A DNA stretch of 34,769 bases, from positions 1 to 34,769 of the forward strand of contig JBMYYR010000018.1 in the NCBI GenBank assembly GCA_049609625.1, read 5' to 3'. The position numbers and the translations under genes are program-made. This DNA comes from JBMYYR01 sp049609625. GTDB lineage: Bacteria; Bacteroidota; Bacteroidia; Flavobacteriales; CAJXXR01. Positions 1 through 8,073 of this stretch are shown piece after piece. The notes beneath the pieces are model-generated. The model was given only the letters and a program-made list of their open reading frames with translations, ran no database searches and was not told the origin of the DNA. How positions within the stretch are numbered: the first letter of the stretch is position 1; each line of letters begins with the position of its first letter.

Positions 1-250
1 AAAGAGTTCAGAAAAATACGAATCCCGTCCGATAGACATCGATATTATTTCCATTGATGAGCAACGTATTGACAGTCCCGATCTTCAAATTCCTCATTCA
101 CTTTTTTCGCAAAGAAACTTTGTTCTATTGCCCTTAGCAGAACTAAAACCTGATTTTATTCATCCAAAAACAAAAGAAACTATTGAGGAATTACTTTTGG
201 CTTGTGAGGGTGAAGGTAAGATTGAGAAGTTGGGTGGTTTGATTGAATAA
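1..250 (+). CDS. folK: FolK, 6-hydroxymethyl-7,8-dihydropterin pyrophosphokinase (3' end only)
   Basis: Only the last 82 codons are present; the start lies left of the window. The visible frame begins at base 2 and stops at 248-250. It contains RPIDIDIISID near its start, the FolK signature in which the two Asp residues bind magnesium. The family pattern IPHSLFSQRNFVLLPLAEL then follows, with a further conserved HP. FolK transfers pyrophosphate from ATP to 6-hydroxymethyl-7,8-dihydropterin in cytosolic folate synthesis. The gene converges with the methyltransferase on the other strand, leaving 18 bp between the two stop codons. I am confident of the family; nothing can be said about its N-terminus or promoter. 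Confidence 0.9.
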   Translation, partial: KSSEKYESRPIDIDIISIDEQRIDSPDLQIPHSLFSQRNFVLLPLAELKPDFIHPKTKETIEELLLACEGEGKIEKLGGLIE

Positions 251-268
251 GTAGAGAAATAAATTTGA

Positions 269-1057
269 CTAATCCGACTTCTTCCGAAACGTAACAATAT
301 AATAATCGCCAATGCCTTTTGGTGTAATATAAGCCAGAAATTTATTAAACCAAATCAGAAATCGGAATGTGTTTTTATGGCGTGTATGAAAATCATTACT
401 TTCAGGAAAAAAAATACCAAGATTTTCTATGTTTAGAATATCATACTTTTTTTTGATGATGGCTTTCACTTGACTCAAAGGGTGATACCAAACCTTAATT
501 TTATACCCATCAACATTAGCTTTTAGATGGTTTTGATACCTTCGGAAGGCTTGTTTTCTGTTTTTGAAGATCTTTAACCATTCCCAAGGATTGTGTTTAG
601 GCATAATAACCAAAGAGACTTTTCCGCCATCGTGCAATAGATCATCAAACTGATTAATAGTGGACTCCAGGTCTTCGATACAATTTAATCCGCCTTTGTT
701 TGAAAAAATATAATTGAATTTTTGAGGTTTTAACGCATCTAATTTATCAAACGAAAATTGCTGATAATCAATTAAATGACTTAATTTTTCTTGTTCAACT
801 TTAGTTTTGAGAAAATCCAAAAAACCATCAGAAATATCTGTTGCGAAAACACGATGACCTTGTTTAGCGAAATGAACAGCATCGATACCCGAACCTGCAT
901 TAAGCTCTAAAATAGAATCGGATGCTTCCATAAACTTAGAGACATGAGCATACACACGTTTCCGCTTCCACGTCGCACTATTGAGCACGTTTTCATAACG
1001 ATCATACTCCTCATAAATGGAGCTAAACCCTTTATTTACATTATCGGAATTAGTCAT
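269..1057 (-). CDS. Class I SAM-dependent methyltransferase
   Basis: A 262-residue protein with a Rossmann-type methyltransferase core. Motif I is ILELNAGSG (residues 49-57), where AdoMet binds, and motif II ends in the acidic ATDIS (about 72-76). The C-terminal third, rich in Phe, Tyr, Lys and His, probably forms a substrate-recognition cap. It is the last gene of the leftward polysaccharide-type cassette, starting 2 nt after the radical SAM stop codon, so the two are almost certainly co-transcribed. The substrate cannot be read from sequence; a sugar, lipid or other small molecule linked to the cassette is an inference. The ATG at 1057 is the natural start because it follows the upstream stop directly. 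Confidence 0.85.
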   Translation of the reverse strand: MTNSDNVNKGFSSIYEEYDRYENVLNSATWKRKRVYAHVSKFMEASDSILELNAGSGIDAVHFAKQGHRVFATDISDGFLDFLKTKVEQEKLSHLIDYQQFSFDKLDALKPQKFNYIFSNKGGLNCIEDLESTINQFDDLLHDGGKVSLVIMPKHNPWEWLKIFKNRKQAFRRYQNHLKANVDGYKIKVWYHPLSQVKAIIKKKYDILNIENLGIFFPESNDFHTRHKNTFRFLIWFNKFLAYITPKGIGDYYIVTFRKKSD

Positions 1058-1059
1058 TC

Positions 1060-2520
1060 TTAGTCATTATTATGATTTAGTTTCGATAATTCTAATCTTT
1101 CTTTCCAAGCCAAAACGGCATAAATTGGTGTTTTCAGAAGTGTTTTTAAAGCCTTTGGATTTAGTTTTGATGGGTGTTTTAGTAAGGTTTTAAACAGGTC
1201 GATACCTTTTGTTTTTTGAAACACTTTGTGTGTGTAGCTGTGTAGTTTTCTATAAAATGCCTGATTGAAAGTCCCTAAAAACATCATCGACAAATCATTA
1301 GAATCTGTCCAGTTTTGTTTGTCTTTGAATTGAGCTTTGACCTTTTCATAAAATTTCGTGCCAGGCAAAGGGTAGGAAACCGAAATGCCAATATCGTCGG
1401 GTTTGGCTCGTTTGATAAGTGCAATGGTTTTGTCGATATCAGCTTTGGTTTCGCCAGAATAGCCGTATTGAATAAAAAAGGCCACCCGAACGCCTTTTGC
1501 CTGTAATAGTTTGGTCGATTCTTCAATTTGTTCAATCGTTGTGCCTTTGTCCATCGCATCAAGAATGCCTTGTGAACCGCTTTCTGCACCAATCCAAACC
1601 TCTTTCAAGCCAGAACTTACCAAGGCATCAATCGAATTTTCTTTTAACAGTAAATCGGCTCTACTTTGGATTTTATACGTGATGTTGAGTTGCTGTTCTG
1701 CCAAACATCGATCAAATTCTTGAACCCAATTTGGTTTTAGTCCAAAAATATCATCGCACATCCAAAAGTTTGTAACTTGATGATTGTCAGAAAGATATTT
1801 GATTTCCTTCACGACATGTTGTGGCGACCTCGAATTATATCGATTGCCATAAATCGGCTTGGCGCACCAATTACATTTATAAGGGCAACCTCTTGTGGTA
1901 GCGATATTTAGCGCAAAAGGCGCAGGGTTTGTCCAGGCCTTTCGGTAAGCTTCAACCTCCACCAAATCCCATTTGGCTTGAGGCAATAGATCTAAATCTC
2001 GGATAACCTCTCGCCTTCCATTATTTTTTATGCCGTTTTCGTCTTTATAAACAATGCCTTTTTGATGGTCTAACGAACGATTTTCATTCATGGCTTCAAT
2101 GGTTTCGAGCAAAGATAATTCGCCTTCGCCCAACAAAATAACATCGGCACCAGCCTCCAAATAGCGTTCAAAATGATCGGTAGAATCGGAACTAGAAACT
2201 ATGATTTTACAGCCCTTTACTTTTCCGATTTTAATCATCTCAAAAGCCGCCTCGCGCATGTTGGTCAGGCACATTTTGGTCAAATAATTGAAGCCATCAT
2301 CATAAATGACAAAAAAATCGGGCTGTTCTTTTTCTATAACATCCTGAATTTCAGCTGGCGATGCTTTGAGTCCAACATCAAATAAGCTGACTTCGTGGCC
2401 TTTTTCTTTCATAAAAGCAGCTGCCGTTATAGTTCCCAAAGGCGGATAAGGCATGCCTGTTTTCCATTGTTTGGGATCCATTTTATAGAAATAGCTGTGG
2501 CTGAAAAGTAGTTTAGACAT
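1060..2520 (-). CDS. B12-binding-type radical SAM protein
   Basis: A 486-residue radical SAM enzyme. The N-terminal ~170 residues resemble the cobalamin-binding-like Rossmann domain: an opening PYPPLGTITAAAFMKEKGHEV, a central FFVIYDDG, and VILLGEGE near residue 130. The canonical cobalamin signature DxHxxG was not seen, so actual B12 binding is uncertain. The radical SAM motif is C212-x3-C216-x2-C219, within TTRGCPYKCNWC, which holds the 4Fe-4S cluster. The downstream barrel keeps WIGAESGSQ and a GYSGET segment. It overlaps the start of the nucleotidyltransferase gene's end by 8 nt (2513-2520), so translation is probably coupled. Families of this architecture methylate, rearrange or oxidise lipids, sugars and cofactors; the substrate here is unknown. 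Confidence 0.88.
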   Translation of the reverse strand: MSKLLFSHSYFYKMDPKQWKTGMPYPPLGTITAAAFMKEKGHEVSLFDVGLKASPAEIQDVIEKEQPDFFVIYDDGFNYLTKMCLTNMREAAFEMIKIGKVKGCKIIVSSSDSTDHFERYLEAGADVILLGEGELSLLETIEAMNENRSLDHQKGIVYKDENGIKNNGRREVIRDLDLLPQAKWDLVEVEAYRKAWTNPAPFALNIATTRGCPYKCNWCAKPIYGNRYNSRSPQHVVKEIKYLSDNHQVTNFWMCDDIFGLKPNWVQEFDRCLAEQQLNITYKIQSRADLLLKENSIDALVSSGLKEVWIGAESGSQGILDAMDKGTTIEQIEESTKLLQAKGVRVAFFIQYGYSGETKADIDKTIALIKRAKPDDIGISVSYPLPGTKFYEKVKAQFKDKQNWTDSNDLSMMFLGTFNQAFYRKLHSYTHKVFQKTKGIDLFKTLLKHPSKLNPKALKTLLKTPIYAVLAWKERLELSKLNHNND

Positions 2521-3412
2521 CTTTTGAAATTAAAAGCTCAATATTGTTTTGATAGGTTTCTAAAACACGTTTTTGAAAATGACTCGGATGGTGTTTGGAG
2601 ACGTGTCTTGTGGTTTTGAAAGCGACTTTAAAATCGTCGGGTTTGAGGCTTGTAAATTTAGTTTGCCAATGCGATAAAGTAATCGACATCAGTTTTTTAT
2701 CTACATATTCTCCAAACCGATTATTCATCATAAATTCAATACATTTTTGAATGAAGCTAAGTTTATGTTTTTCTTCTTTACTTAACTTTTTTTCATTATA
2801 AAACTCTGAATACCAATGATTTGAATTTAATAAATCGATATAAAGATTTTTATTTACAATGGGCATCAAGGTTACTAATTCGGTTGCCGTAAACTTGTTT
2901 TTTTGGTCGAGTTCTAATTTGTTTTCACTGATGAAATAGTTGACGCAAAAAAATGTTCTGGAATTAAATAGAAACAATTTTTTGAATAAAATCAAGATGC
3001 TGCGAGCAAGCCAAAGTCGATGGTGTTTGGTGATGATAAAAAAATCGACATCGCCATCCTCAGGCATAAAACCTTTAGAAAACGAACCCGAAATACAAAC
3101 ACTTCTCACGTAAGGAAATTTACCAATGAATTGGGCTCTTTTAAGTGCTTTTTTTGTGAATGTTTTTGCTCTTTTTTTGCCTTCGATGATGTCTTTAACG
3201 CGCTGTTCGCTTATGTTTAAACCAAAAAAACCATCACATTCTTGCACCAAACCCTTAGATGTTAATCGTTCGAGTTCAATGCGAAATTCATCTGTAGTTA
3301 GTCCTTTTGTGTATAATTGTAACTCACTACGTGTCAACATATAATCAAAAACATCAAAATAGGCAAGAACCGATAAAATAGGAGAAAGCGTTTTAGAGCG
3401 CGAGTTGTTCAT
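2513..3412 (-). CDS. Nucleotidyltransferase-fold protein
   Basis: A 299-residue protein with a Pol beta-type nucleotidyltransferase core. ISGSFSKGF carries the G109-S110 motif, and DGDVDFF supplies the paired metal-binding acids D121 and D123. The first ~75 residues look like a small winged-helix region (LAYFDVFDYMLTRSEL, then a region ending GLVQ). The C-terminal half is helical, lysine-rich and unassigned. Both halves of the GS...DxD signature are intact, so catalysis is plausible, but the acceptor (protein, small molecule or nucleic acid) cannot be named. It lies between the polymerase gene (19 nt upstream) and the radical SAM gene (8-nt overlap), as part of one transcription unit. It is too large for a MNT-type antitoxin and no HEPN partner is present. 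Confidence 0.75.
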   Translation of the reverse strand: MNNSRSKTLSPILSVLAYFDVFDYMLTRSELQLYTKGLTTDEFRIELERLTSKGLVQECDGFFGLNISEQRVKDIIEGKKRAKTFTKKALKRAQFIGKFPYVRSVCISGSFSKGFMPEDGDVDFFIITKHHRLWLARSILILFKKLFLFNSRTFFCVNYFISENKLELDQKNKFTATELVTLMPIVNKNLYIDLLNSNHWYSEFYNEKKLSKEEKHKLSFIQKCIEFMMNNRFGEYVDKKLMSITLSHWQTKFTSLKPDDFKVAFKTTRHVSKHHPSHFQKRVLETYQNNIELLISKDV

Positions 3413-3431
3413 AGGGCGAAAGTACTAAAAT

Positions 3432-4862
3432 TTAATGGTCTTCGATAGATCTTAAATCTACCGAAACCAAAAGTGCTAAACTGGAATAGAACAGCAAGGC
3501 CATTTTTGGGGAATCGCTAAAGGTGTTAAACAAGCCGTGGACATAAAAACTCACTAAACCTAAGGCGGCAGCCAAAACCAAGAGTCGAGTTTCTTTATCC
3601 AAATCTGACCTTAGTAATCTGATTGATAGATAAATAGAATAAAAAACAATGAGCAGAAATATCGAGAAGCCAATCAATCCTGTTTCTGATAAATAGGTCA
3701 AATATTCGGAATGGGCATTGCCTTTGTTTCCGAGATGTGTGCTAATTCTGGTGGTAAATGCTTTGGTTTGGAACTTTCCGTAATTGAATTGGTAGGTTCC
3801 AGGACCAAAACCAAACACAGGTTTTTCTTCAAACATCCTGACGGCGCAAACCCAACGATTGATTCGTTCTTTGTTGGACGCATCATTTTTTAGATTACTA
3901 ACCGATGCCAAATGTGTGCCGACGTCTTGCCCATATTTCAGCGTATTTTCTTGAAGTTTGGTGTAAATCGAATTAAAATTAATGAAAATAACACCAGAAA
4001 CAAGTCCTAAAATCAACACTAAATGTCCGAATTTTCCTTTGATTTTGATAAAAAGATAGAACATCAAAGCGGCAATTAAACTCAGCCAAGCTGCCCGAGA
4101 ATAGGACAGAACTAATCCAATAAAAATGATAATCGAGCTTAACACATATAAAATTCGATAATCAAATTTTAAGTGCTTTGAACTGATTTTCAGAACAAAG
4201 AAAGGTACAATAAAAGCAATGCAAGCACCATAAACGGTGTGTTCGTCATAAAACGGAAGTGAGACATAAACACTTGCTTCTTGCCGAAAATCCCAGACGG
4301 CGTGTTTGTAGGTGGACGACATGATGGGAATGAGAAGTCCTAAGCCGTAGAGTAAATAAATTTTCTTTAAGTCTTTGGTTTTGAGAAAGTTTTGAGCAAC
4401 AAAAAAATAAAACACTGTAATGAAAACGCCAATAGAAATCAGTTTTTTGATGGCAATAAGTCTGTCGGCAGAACCCATTGCCGAACAGAATAAACTCACC
4501 ACAAAAAGAAAAAGCAAAAGACTGAGCGGATGTAACAGCAGCTGTGATCGGAACTTCAAACCTGAGGCTAGTTTCATGAAAATCAATCCAAAAGCAAGTA
4601 AAGTTAAAAGTTCTGCAGGTGCCGACAATTTGGTTTCGCCAGCCAAAGCTAGATCGACAGAAAGCGGCGTGAGCAGAAAAATAAGGTTTAGACTATAATG
4701 GACCTTTTTGAGTAAAAGTAAGAGTCCTGCCAAAGCAAAAAGCACCGCAAACGCCAGCCATAAATAGTCCATTTTGAAACTAGGTATGCGCTGAGGCAAA
4801 AAAGCTATTGAGCCTATAAGAACAGGAGAAGAAATGAAGGCTCTGAGTCCAAAATTATTCAC
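3432..4862 (-). CDS. O-antigen ligase / Wzy-type polymerase family membrane protein
   Basis: A 476-residue, highly hydrophobic protein with roughly ten to twelve transmembrane segments. A long periplasmic loop sits in the second half. That loop contains the family signature: FGFGPGTYQ followed by GNAHSEYLTYLSETGLIGF (about residues 350-400), matching the Wzy_C/WaaL domain, where a loop His is functionally important. Members either polymerise undecaprenyl-linked repeat units or ligate glycan onto lipid A core or protein, on the outer face of the inner membrane. The start overlaps the end of the Wzz-like gene by 8 nt (4855-4862), so this is a translationally coupled polymerase and chain-length pair. 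That pairing favours a polymerase over a ligase, although the sequence alone does not decide it. Confidence 0.85.
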   Translation of the reverse strand: MNNFGLRAFISSPVLIGSIAFLPQRIPSFKMDYLWLAFAVLFALAGLLLLLKKVHYSLNLIFLLTPLSVDLALAGETKLSAPAELLTLLAFGLIFMKLASGLKFRSQLLLHPLSLLLFLFVVSLFCSAMGSADRLIAIKKLISIGVFITVFYFFVAQNFLKTKDLKKIYLLYGLGLLIPIMSSTYKHAVWDFRQEASVYVSLPFYDEHTVYGACIAFIVPFFVLKISSKHLKFDYRILYVLSSIIIFIGLVLSYSRAAWLSLIAALMFYLFIKIKGKFGHLVLILGLVSGVIFINFNSIYTKLQENTLKYGQDVGTHLASVSNLKNDASNKERINRWVCAVRMFEEKPVFGFGPGTYQFNYGKFQTKAFTTRISTHLGNKGNAHSEYLTYLSETGLIGFSIFLLIVFYSIYLSIRLLRSDLDKETRLLVLAAALGLVSFYVHGLFNTFSDSPKMALLFYSSLALLVSVDLRSIEDH

Positions 4863-5829
4863 TTTTTAATTCTAAAAAGAGGTTTTTTAGCCTGATCGAA
4901 ATAATGTAATAAAACAGCATCATTACAGCACCTACAATTAAGCCCAACAAGGTGTTGATGAGGAAAGAAGGCGACGTTTTTTTGTAGTCTGCTTCGGGCA
5001 TCGTTACTTTGTAGACTCTCGGAAAAGGGACGTTTGTTTTTTCGTTGAGTTGGACTAATTCGCGTTTCAAATTCGACAAGATTTCGGCTTGCGTGTAGTA
5101 TTCATTAATTTGTTTAGAAATGGCGTAGGTGTAGTGGTTTGCTGCCGCATTTTGAATAATTTCATCACCTAAACCAAACTTTCCGTTTCGTCGGTTTTCT
5201 TCAATATTTGAAATGATATTTTGAGCCAATCTATTAGGTTTGGCTGGTTCAGATGCGTTCGCCAGGTCAAAAAGAAGGCTATCAACAGTCATTTGTTTAT
5301 TTAGAACGCGTTGCTCAATATTTTTTTGAAGTGTATAGACGTTCTCAAACAAAATATCTTTCCGAATGGTGTCGATATAATTGATCAGCGTGGTGGCTAT
5401 GGCCGATGACAAATCTGCTGATTTTGTATTAACACTCAACTCTACGGATATAAATTTGGTTCGCTTAAAGGAAATATCTTCATAATAAGCTTTCTTTAGA
5501 TCATGTTTCCAATCCAATGCCGTTGTGTCAAGCTCGTAATAATCAATTAAGTGATGCGTCGAAATGATTTTTTCTCGCATATTTTGGGACTCAAACAACT
5601 GTATAAGTCGGTCAGCCTGAAACTCATAGCCGAAAAATGTGCTTTGTGCCACATCTTTTATATTGTTGGAGCTCGTTGGGTAAACGATGCCTGTTGAGGT
5701 GTAGGTTTTGGGTATAAAAAAGGTGATGATACACATCAAAAATCCAAAACAAAGCGTACCAAATGCAATGTTTTTTCGTTTTTTGAACACTATTTTGATG
5801 ATTTCGGTATTGACTTGACTCTCTTTCAT
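4855..5829 (-). CDS. Wzz-like polysaccharide chain-length determinant protein
   Basis: A 324-residue protein with the Wzz/PCP topology. A transmembrane helix lies at about residues 20-40 (after KKRKNIAFG, ending at FFIPKTYTSTGIVYP). A long, mostly helical periplasmic region follows. A second transmembrane helix lies at about 290-315, preceded by the Pro-containing segment SPSFLINTLLGLIVGAV typical of this family. There is no cytosolic BY-kinase domain, so it is the short, kinase-free type. PCP proteins oligomerise next to Wzy and set glycan length. It is the first gene of the leftward cassette. The 183-bp region to the divergent TPR gene should hold its promoter, but the best minus-strand candidate (TATTTTTA, one mismatch to TAnnTTTG) is too weak to call. 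Confidence 0.85.
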   Translation of the reverse strand: MKESQVNTEIIKIVFKKRKNIAFGTLCFGFLMCIITFFIPKTYTSTGIVYPTSSNNIKDVAQSTFFGYEFQADRLIQLFESQNMREKIISTHHLIDYYELDTTALDWKHDLKKAYYEDISFKRTKFISVELSVNTKSADLSSAIATTLINYIDTIRKDILFENVYTLQKNIEQRVLNKQMTVDSLLFDLANASEPAKPNRLAQNIISNIEENRRNGKFGLGDEIIQNAAANHYTYAISKQINEYYTQAEILSNLKRELVQLNEKTNVPFPRVYKVTMPEADYKKTSPSFLINTLLGLIVGAVMMLFYYIISIRLKNLFLELKSE

Positions 5830-6005
5830 GGCTGTAAAAAGTTGTAAAAATAGGAATACTAAATCAAACCTTTGCTATTTGATGCCATTTATCTTTATGG
5901 AGCGATAGATTTACGGGGAGCTTGTCTAAATGGTCGAATAATTCGAGTTGGACTCATTTTACGTTTATTTCACAGAAGCCTCTTCAAGTATTAAGCAAAA
6001 AGTCT

Positions 6006-6013
6006 TAGTTTTG
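6006..6013 (+). promoter_or_regulatory. Bacteroidetes -7 promoter element for the envelope operon
   Basis: TAGTTTTG exactly matches the Bacteroidetes primary-sigma -7 consensus TAnnTTTG. No convincing -33 TTTG was found at the expected distance. Its last base is the G of the first GTG of the downstream frame, so a transcript from here would begin after that codon. This supports the GTG at 6040 as the true start, with a leader of about 20 nt. Confidence 0.45.
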
Positions 6014-6039
6014 TGTTCATAATCAGATGTATTCAGCTC

Positions 6040-7317
6040 GTGAAAACCCTCTCAGCATTAAGTTTCATTTTTTTAGTATCGTGTTTTTCGTCGTTTTGTT
6101 TTGCGCAATCGTCTGATAACAAATCTTTTGCGTTTGATGTTTCGGCTTTGTTTTCCTCTTTTGAAGAACGCAAAAGTTTTGAAAATCAGTTTTTTAAAGC
6201 CTTAGTTTCACAACAAAACAATCGACATGTTGAGGCTATTGAAGCCCTACAGTTGTGTTTGGAATATCAGTCTGAATTGCCCTCAGTTTATAGTTTGCTG
6301 AGCAAAAGCTATCAGGCAACCGATCGGTTTCGGGAGGCTGAAACGGCCTTGCAACATGCTATTGAATTGGAGCCAGACAATCCATGGTTTCAAGAGCAGT
6401 TTATTCGGTATTATATTGATATTGAGGATGTTGATGGCTTATCTAAACTCTATTCAACCTTCTCTAAATCCACTACATTTGCTGATGATATGCTGCATGA
6501 TATTGCGGAGGTGTATCAAAAGGAAAAGCAATTTGATTTGGCCAAAGCCCTGTGTTTAGAGCTTTTGGAGCGCCATCCGAAAGATAAAACGACCTATTTT
6601 AGACTCATTACTGTATTGATATTGAATCATGAGTTCAAACAAGCGAATGAAAAACTCAACTTTACGACTAAACACGGCTTGCTGTCAACGCCCCAATTGA
6701 AAACCATTTTAGAAACCATCAGGCTGCAAACGCAAGGCAAACCCTGGTCTGAGTTTAATAGAACACATTTTCCGCATTCACATATTACAAGTCAAATTAT
6801 CCCTGAAGCACCTACTTCTAGTTGGTCTCACGTATTAATTTCTGATTTAAAAAAAGAAGAATCGGATAGTACCTATCAGCAATTGATCGCTTTGTATTTA
6901 GCAGAAAATCAGTTAGATTCGGCGCAATTTTGGATAAATAAAGCTTTAGAAAGCTACCATTATCAACCTAAATTTCATCTTCAGCGTGGACAAGTTTTAG
7001 TGCTGAAAAACAAACCCGAAGCAGCTCGTTCGGCCTTCAATTTAGGATTAGATTATGTGTTTTCGGAAGAAGAAACGGATCGATTTCCTTTCAAACTTGG
7101 ACAAGTTCAGAGTTTTTTGATGGAAGATAAGCCCGAACAAGCTAAAAAAATAATAAGTAATATGCTTACCGAAAAGTTTGAAAAATCACAGAGCCTTAGC
7201 TTAGCTAAACTCTTGTGGGACTATAACTTAACCGAAGAGGCTGATCAGATTTTTGAATTGATACTATCAAAATCTTGGTTGACCAAAGCGGAAATAGAAC
7301 ACTTAAAATCAAATTAA
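6040..7317 (+). CDS. Secreted tetratricopeptide-repeat protein
   Basis: About 425 residues. An export signal (KTLSALSFIFLVSCFSSF, ending CFAQ) is followed by a chain of helical TPR-like repeats, the clearest being the pair around PSVYSLLSKSYQATDRFREA and ALQHAIELEPDNPW. More degenerate repeats continue to the C-terminus, so a periplasmic protein-protein scaffold is likely. The frame opens at a GTG at 6013. I prefer the GTG at 6040 because it puts the Lys and hydrophobic core in normal signal-peptide positions and because 6013 lies inside a promoter element. No in-frame ATG precedes the mature protein. It is the first gene of the envelope operon; its stop codon directly abuts the DUF4292 start. 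No enzymatic role is visible. Confidence 0.85.
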   Translation: MKTLSALSFIFLVSCFSSFCFAQSSDNKSFAFDVSALFSSFEERKSFENQFFKALVSQQNNRHVEAIEALQLCLEYQSELPSVYSLLSKSYQATDRFREAETALQHAIELEPDNPWFQEQFIRYYIDIEDVDGLSKLYSTFSKSTTFADDMLHDIAEVYQKEKQFDLAKALCLELLERHPKDKTTYFRLITVLILNHEFKQANEKLNFTTKHGLLSTPQLKTILETIRLQTQGKPWSEFNRTHFPHSHITSQIIPEAPTSSWSHVLISDLKKEESDSTYQQLIALYLAENQLDSAQFWINKALESYHYQPKFHLQRGQVLVLKNKPEAARSAFNLGLDYVFSEEETDRFPFKLGQVQSFLMEDKPEQAKKIISNMLTEKFEKSQSLSLAKLLWDYNLTEEADQIFELILSKSWLTKAEIEHLKSN

Positions 7318-8073
7318 ATGCTCAAAACATCAGTTTTTCTTTCTTTGGTTTTAGTTTTGATGCTTTCGGGCTGTAAATCAAGAACAACAGCTGCAGATGC
7401 TACGGATTTGCTTAAGCTGAAAAAATCGGAGCTAATAGGTTTTGTTAATGCTCAGCGATTGGATTATAAAACTCTGGAAATCAAGTCGAAACTTGAATTA
7501 AAAAACCAAAAAACCTTTAAGGCCAAAGGCGTTTTTAGGTTGAAAAAGGACGACTGTATTTGGGCGTCTATTCAGTTTTTTGGACTAGAAGCCGCTCGAG
7601 TTTTTATTGATCACCATGGAGTTCAGGTTTTAGACAAGGTAAATAAATCACATCTTGTGTTGCGTTTCGATAGTCTGCAAACTCGTTATGGTGTTGCCTT
7701 GAAAGTCTCTGATATTCAGCATCTTATTTTGGGCGAGCCCATCCGAACGGTCGATAGAAAATCGGAGCTAACTCGGCTTGGTCAGCAGCTCAAACTGCAA
7801 AGCAAGAAGAATAAAGCATTGTATGTATTGAGTTTAATTCTTGAAAATAAAGTGATTGTAGACCAAACTATTGAGTCCAAAAACTCCACTTTTGCTACAC
7901 ATTGGCAGTATTCAACCTCTCGATTAGAACATCGTGTTCCTGCAGAAACGAACGTATCGATCGCTCTAAAGCATCCGATACAATTGAACATTAAACCCAC
8001 AAAAGTTTCATTAAATTCGGAACTGAAAACACCTTTTAAAGTCAATTCAAACTATGAAACTAAAGTGTTTTAA
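7318..8073 (+). CDS. DUF4292 family lipoprotein
   Basis: A 251-residue predicted lipoprotein. The signal peptide ends in a lipobox, LMLSGC, with C19 as the lipidated residue. The mature part, with KLELKNQKTFKAKGVFRLKK and a DDCIWASIQFFGLEAARVFI segment, is a beta-rich pattern typical of DUF4292. These proteins resemble LolA/LolB-like half-barrels that can hold lipid acyl chains, but lipid binding here is inference. The ATG follows the TPR stop codon with no gap. The 3' end overlaps the EnvC-like gene by 20 nt. From my knowledge of Bacteroidetes genomes, the order TPR, DUF4292, M23-like is conserved, which suggests an envelope-maintenance module; its exact role is not established. Confidence 0.88.
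   Translation: MLKTSVFLSLVLVLMLSGCKSRTTAADATDLLKLKKSELIGFVNAQRLDYKTLEIKSKLELKNQKTFKAKGVFRLKKDDCIWASIQFFGLEAARVFIDHHGVQVLDKVNKSHLVLRFDSLQTRYGVALKVSDIQHLILGEPIRTVDRKSELTRLGQQLKLQSKKNKALYVLSLILENKVIVDQTIESKNSTFATHWQYSTSRLEHRVPAETNVSIALKHPIQLNIKPTKVSLNSELKTPFKVNSNYETKVF

Noticed and set aside
1050..1068. Direct repeat TTAGTCATT (1050-1058 and 1060-1068) at the junction of the radical SAM and methyltransferase genes.
   Set aside because: Two 9-bp copies in AT-rich DNA around a start codon can arise by local slippage, and no further element structure is present.
5830..6012. A possible minus-strand promoter for the polysaccharide cassette (TATTTTTA with a nearby TTTG).
   Set aside because: It has one mismatch in the -7 element and only about 12 nt to the upstream TTTG, which does not fit known spacing.
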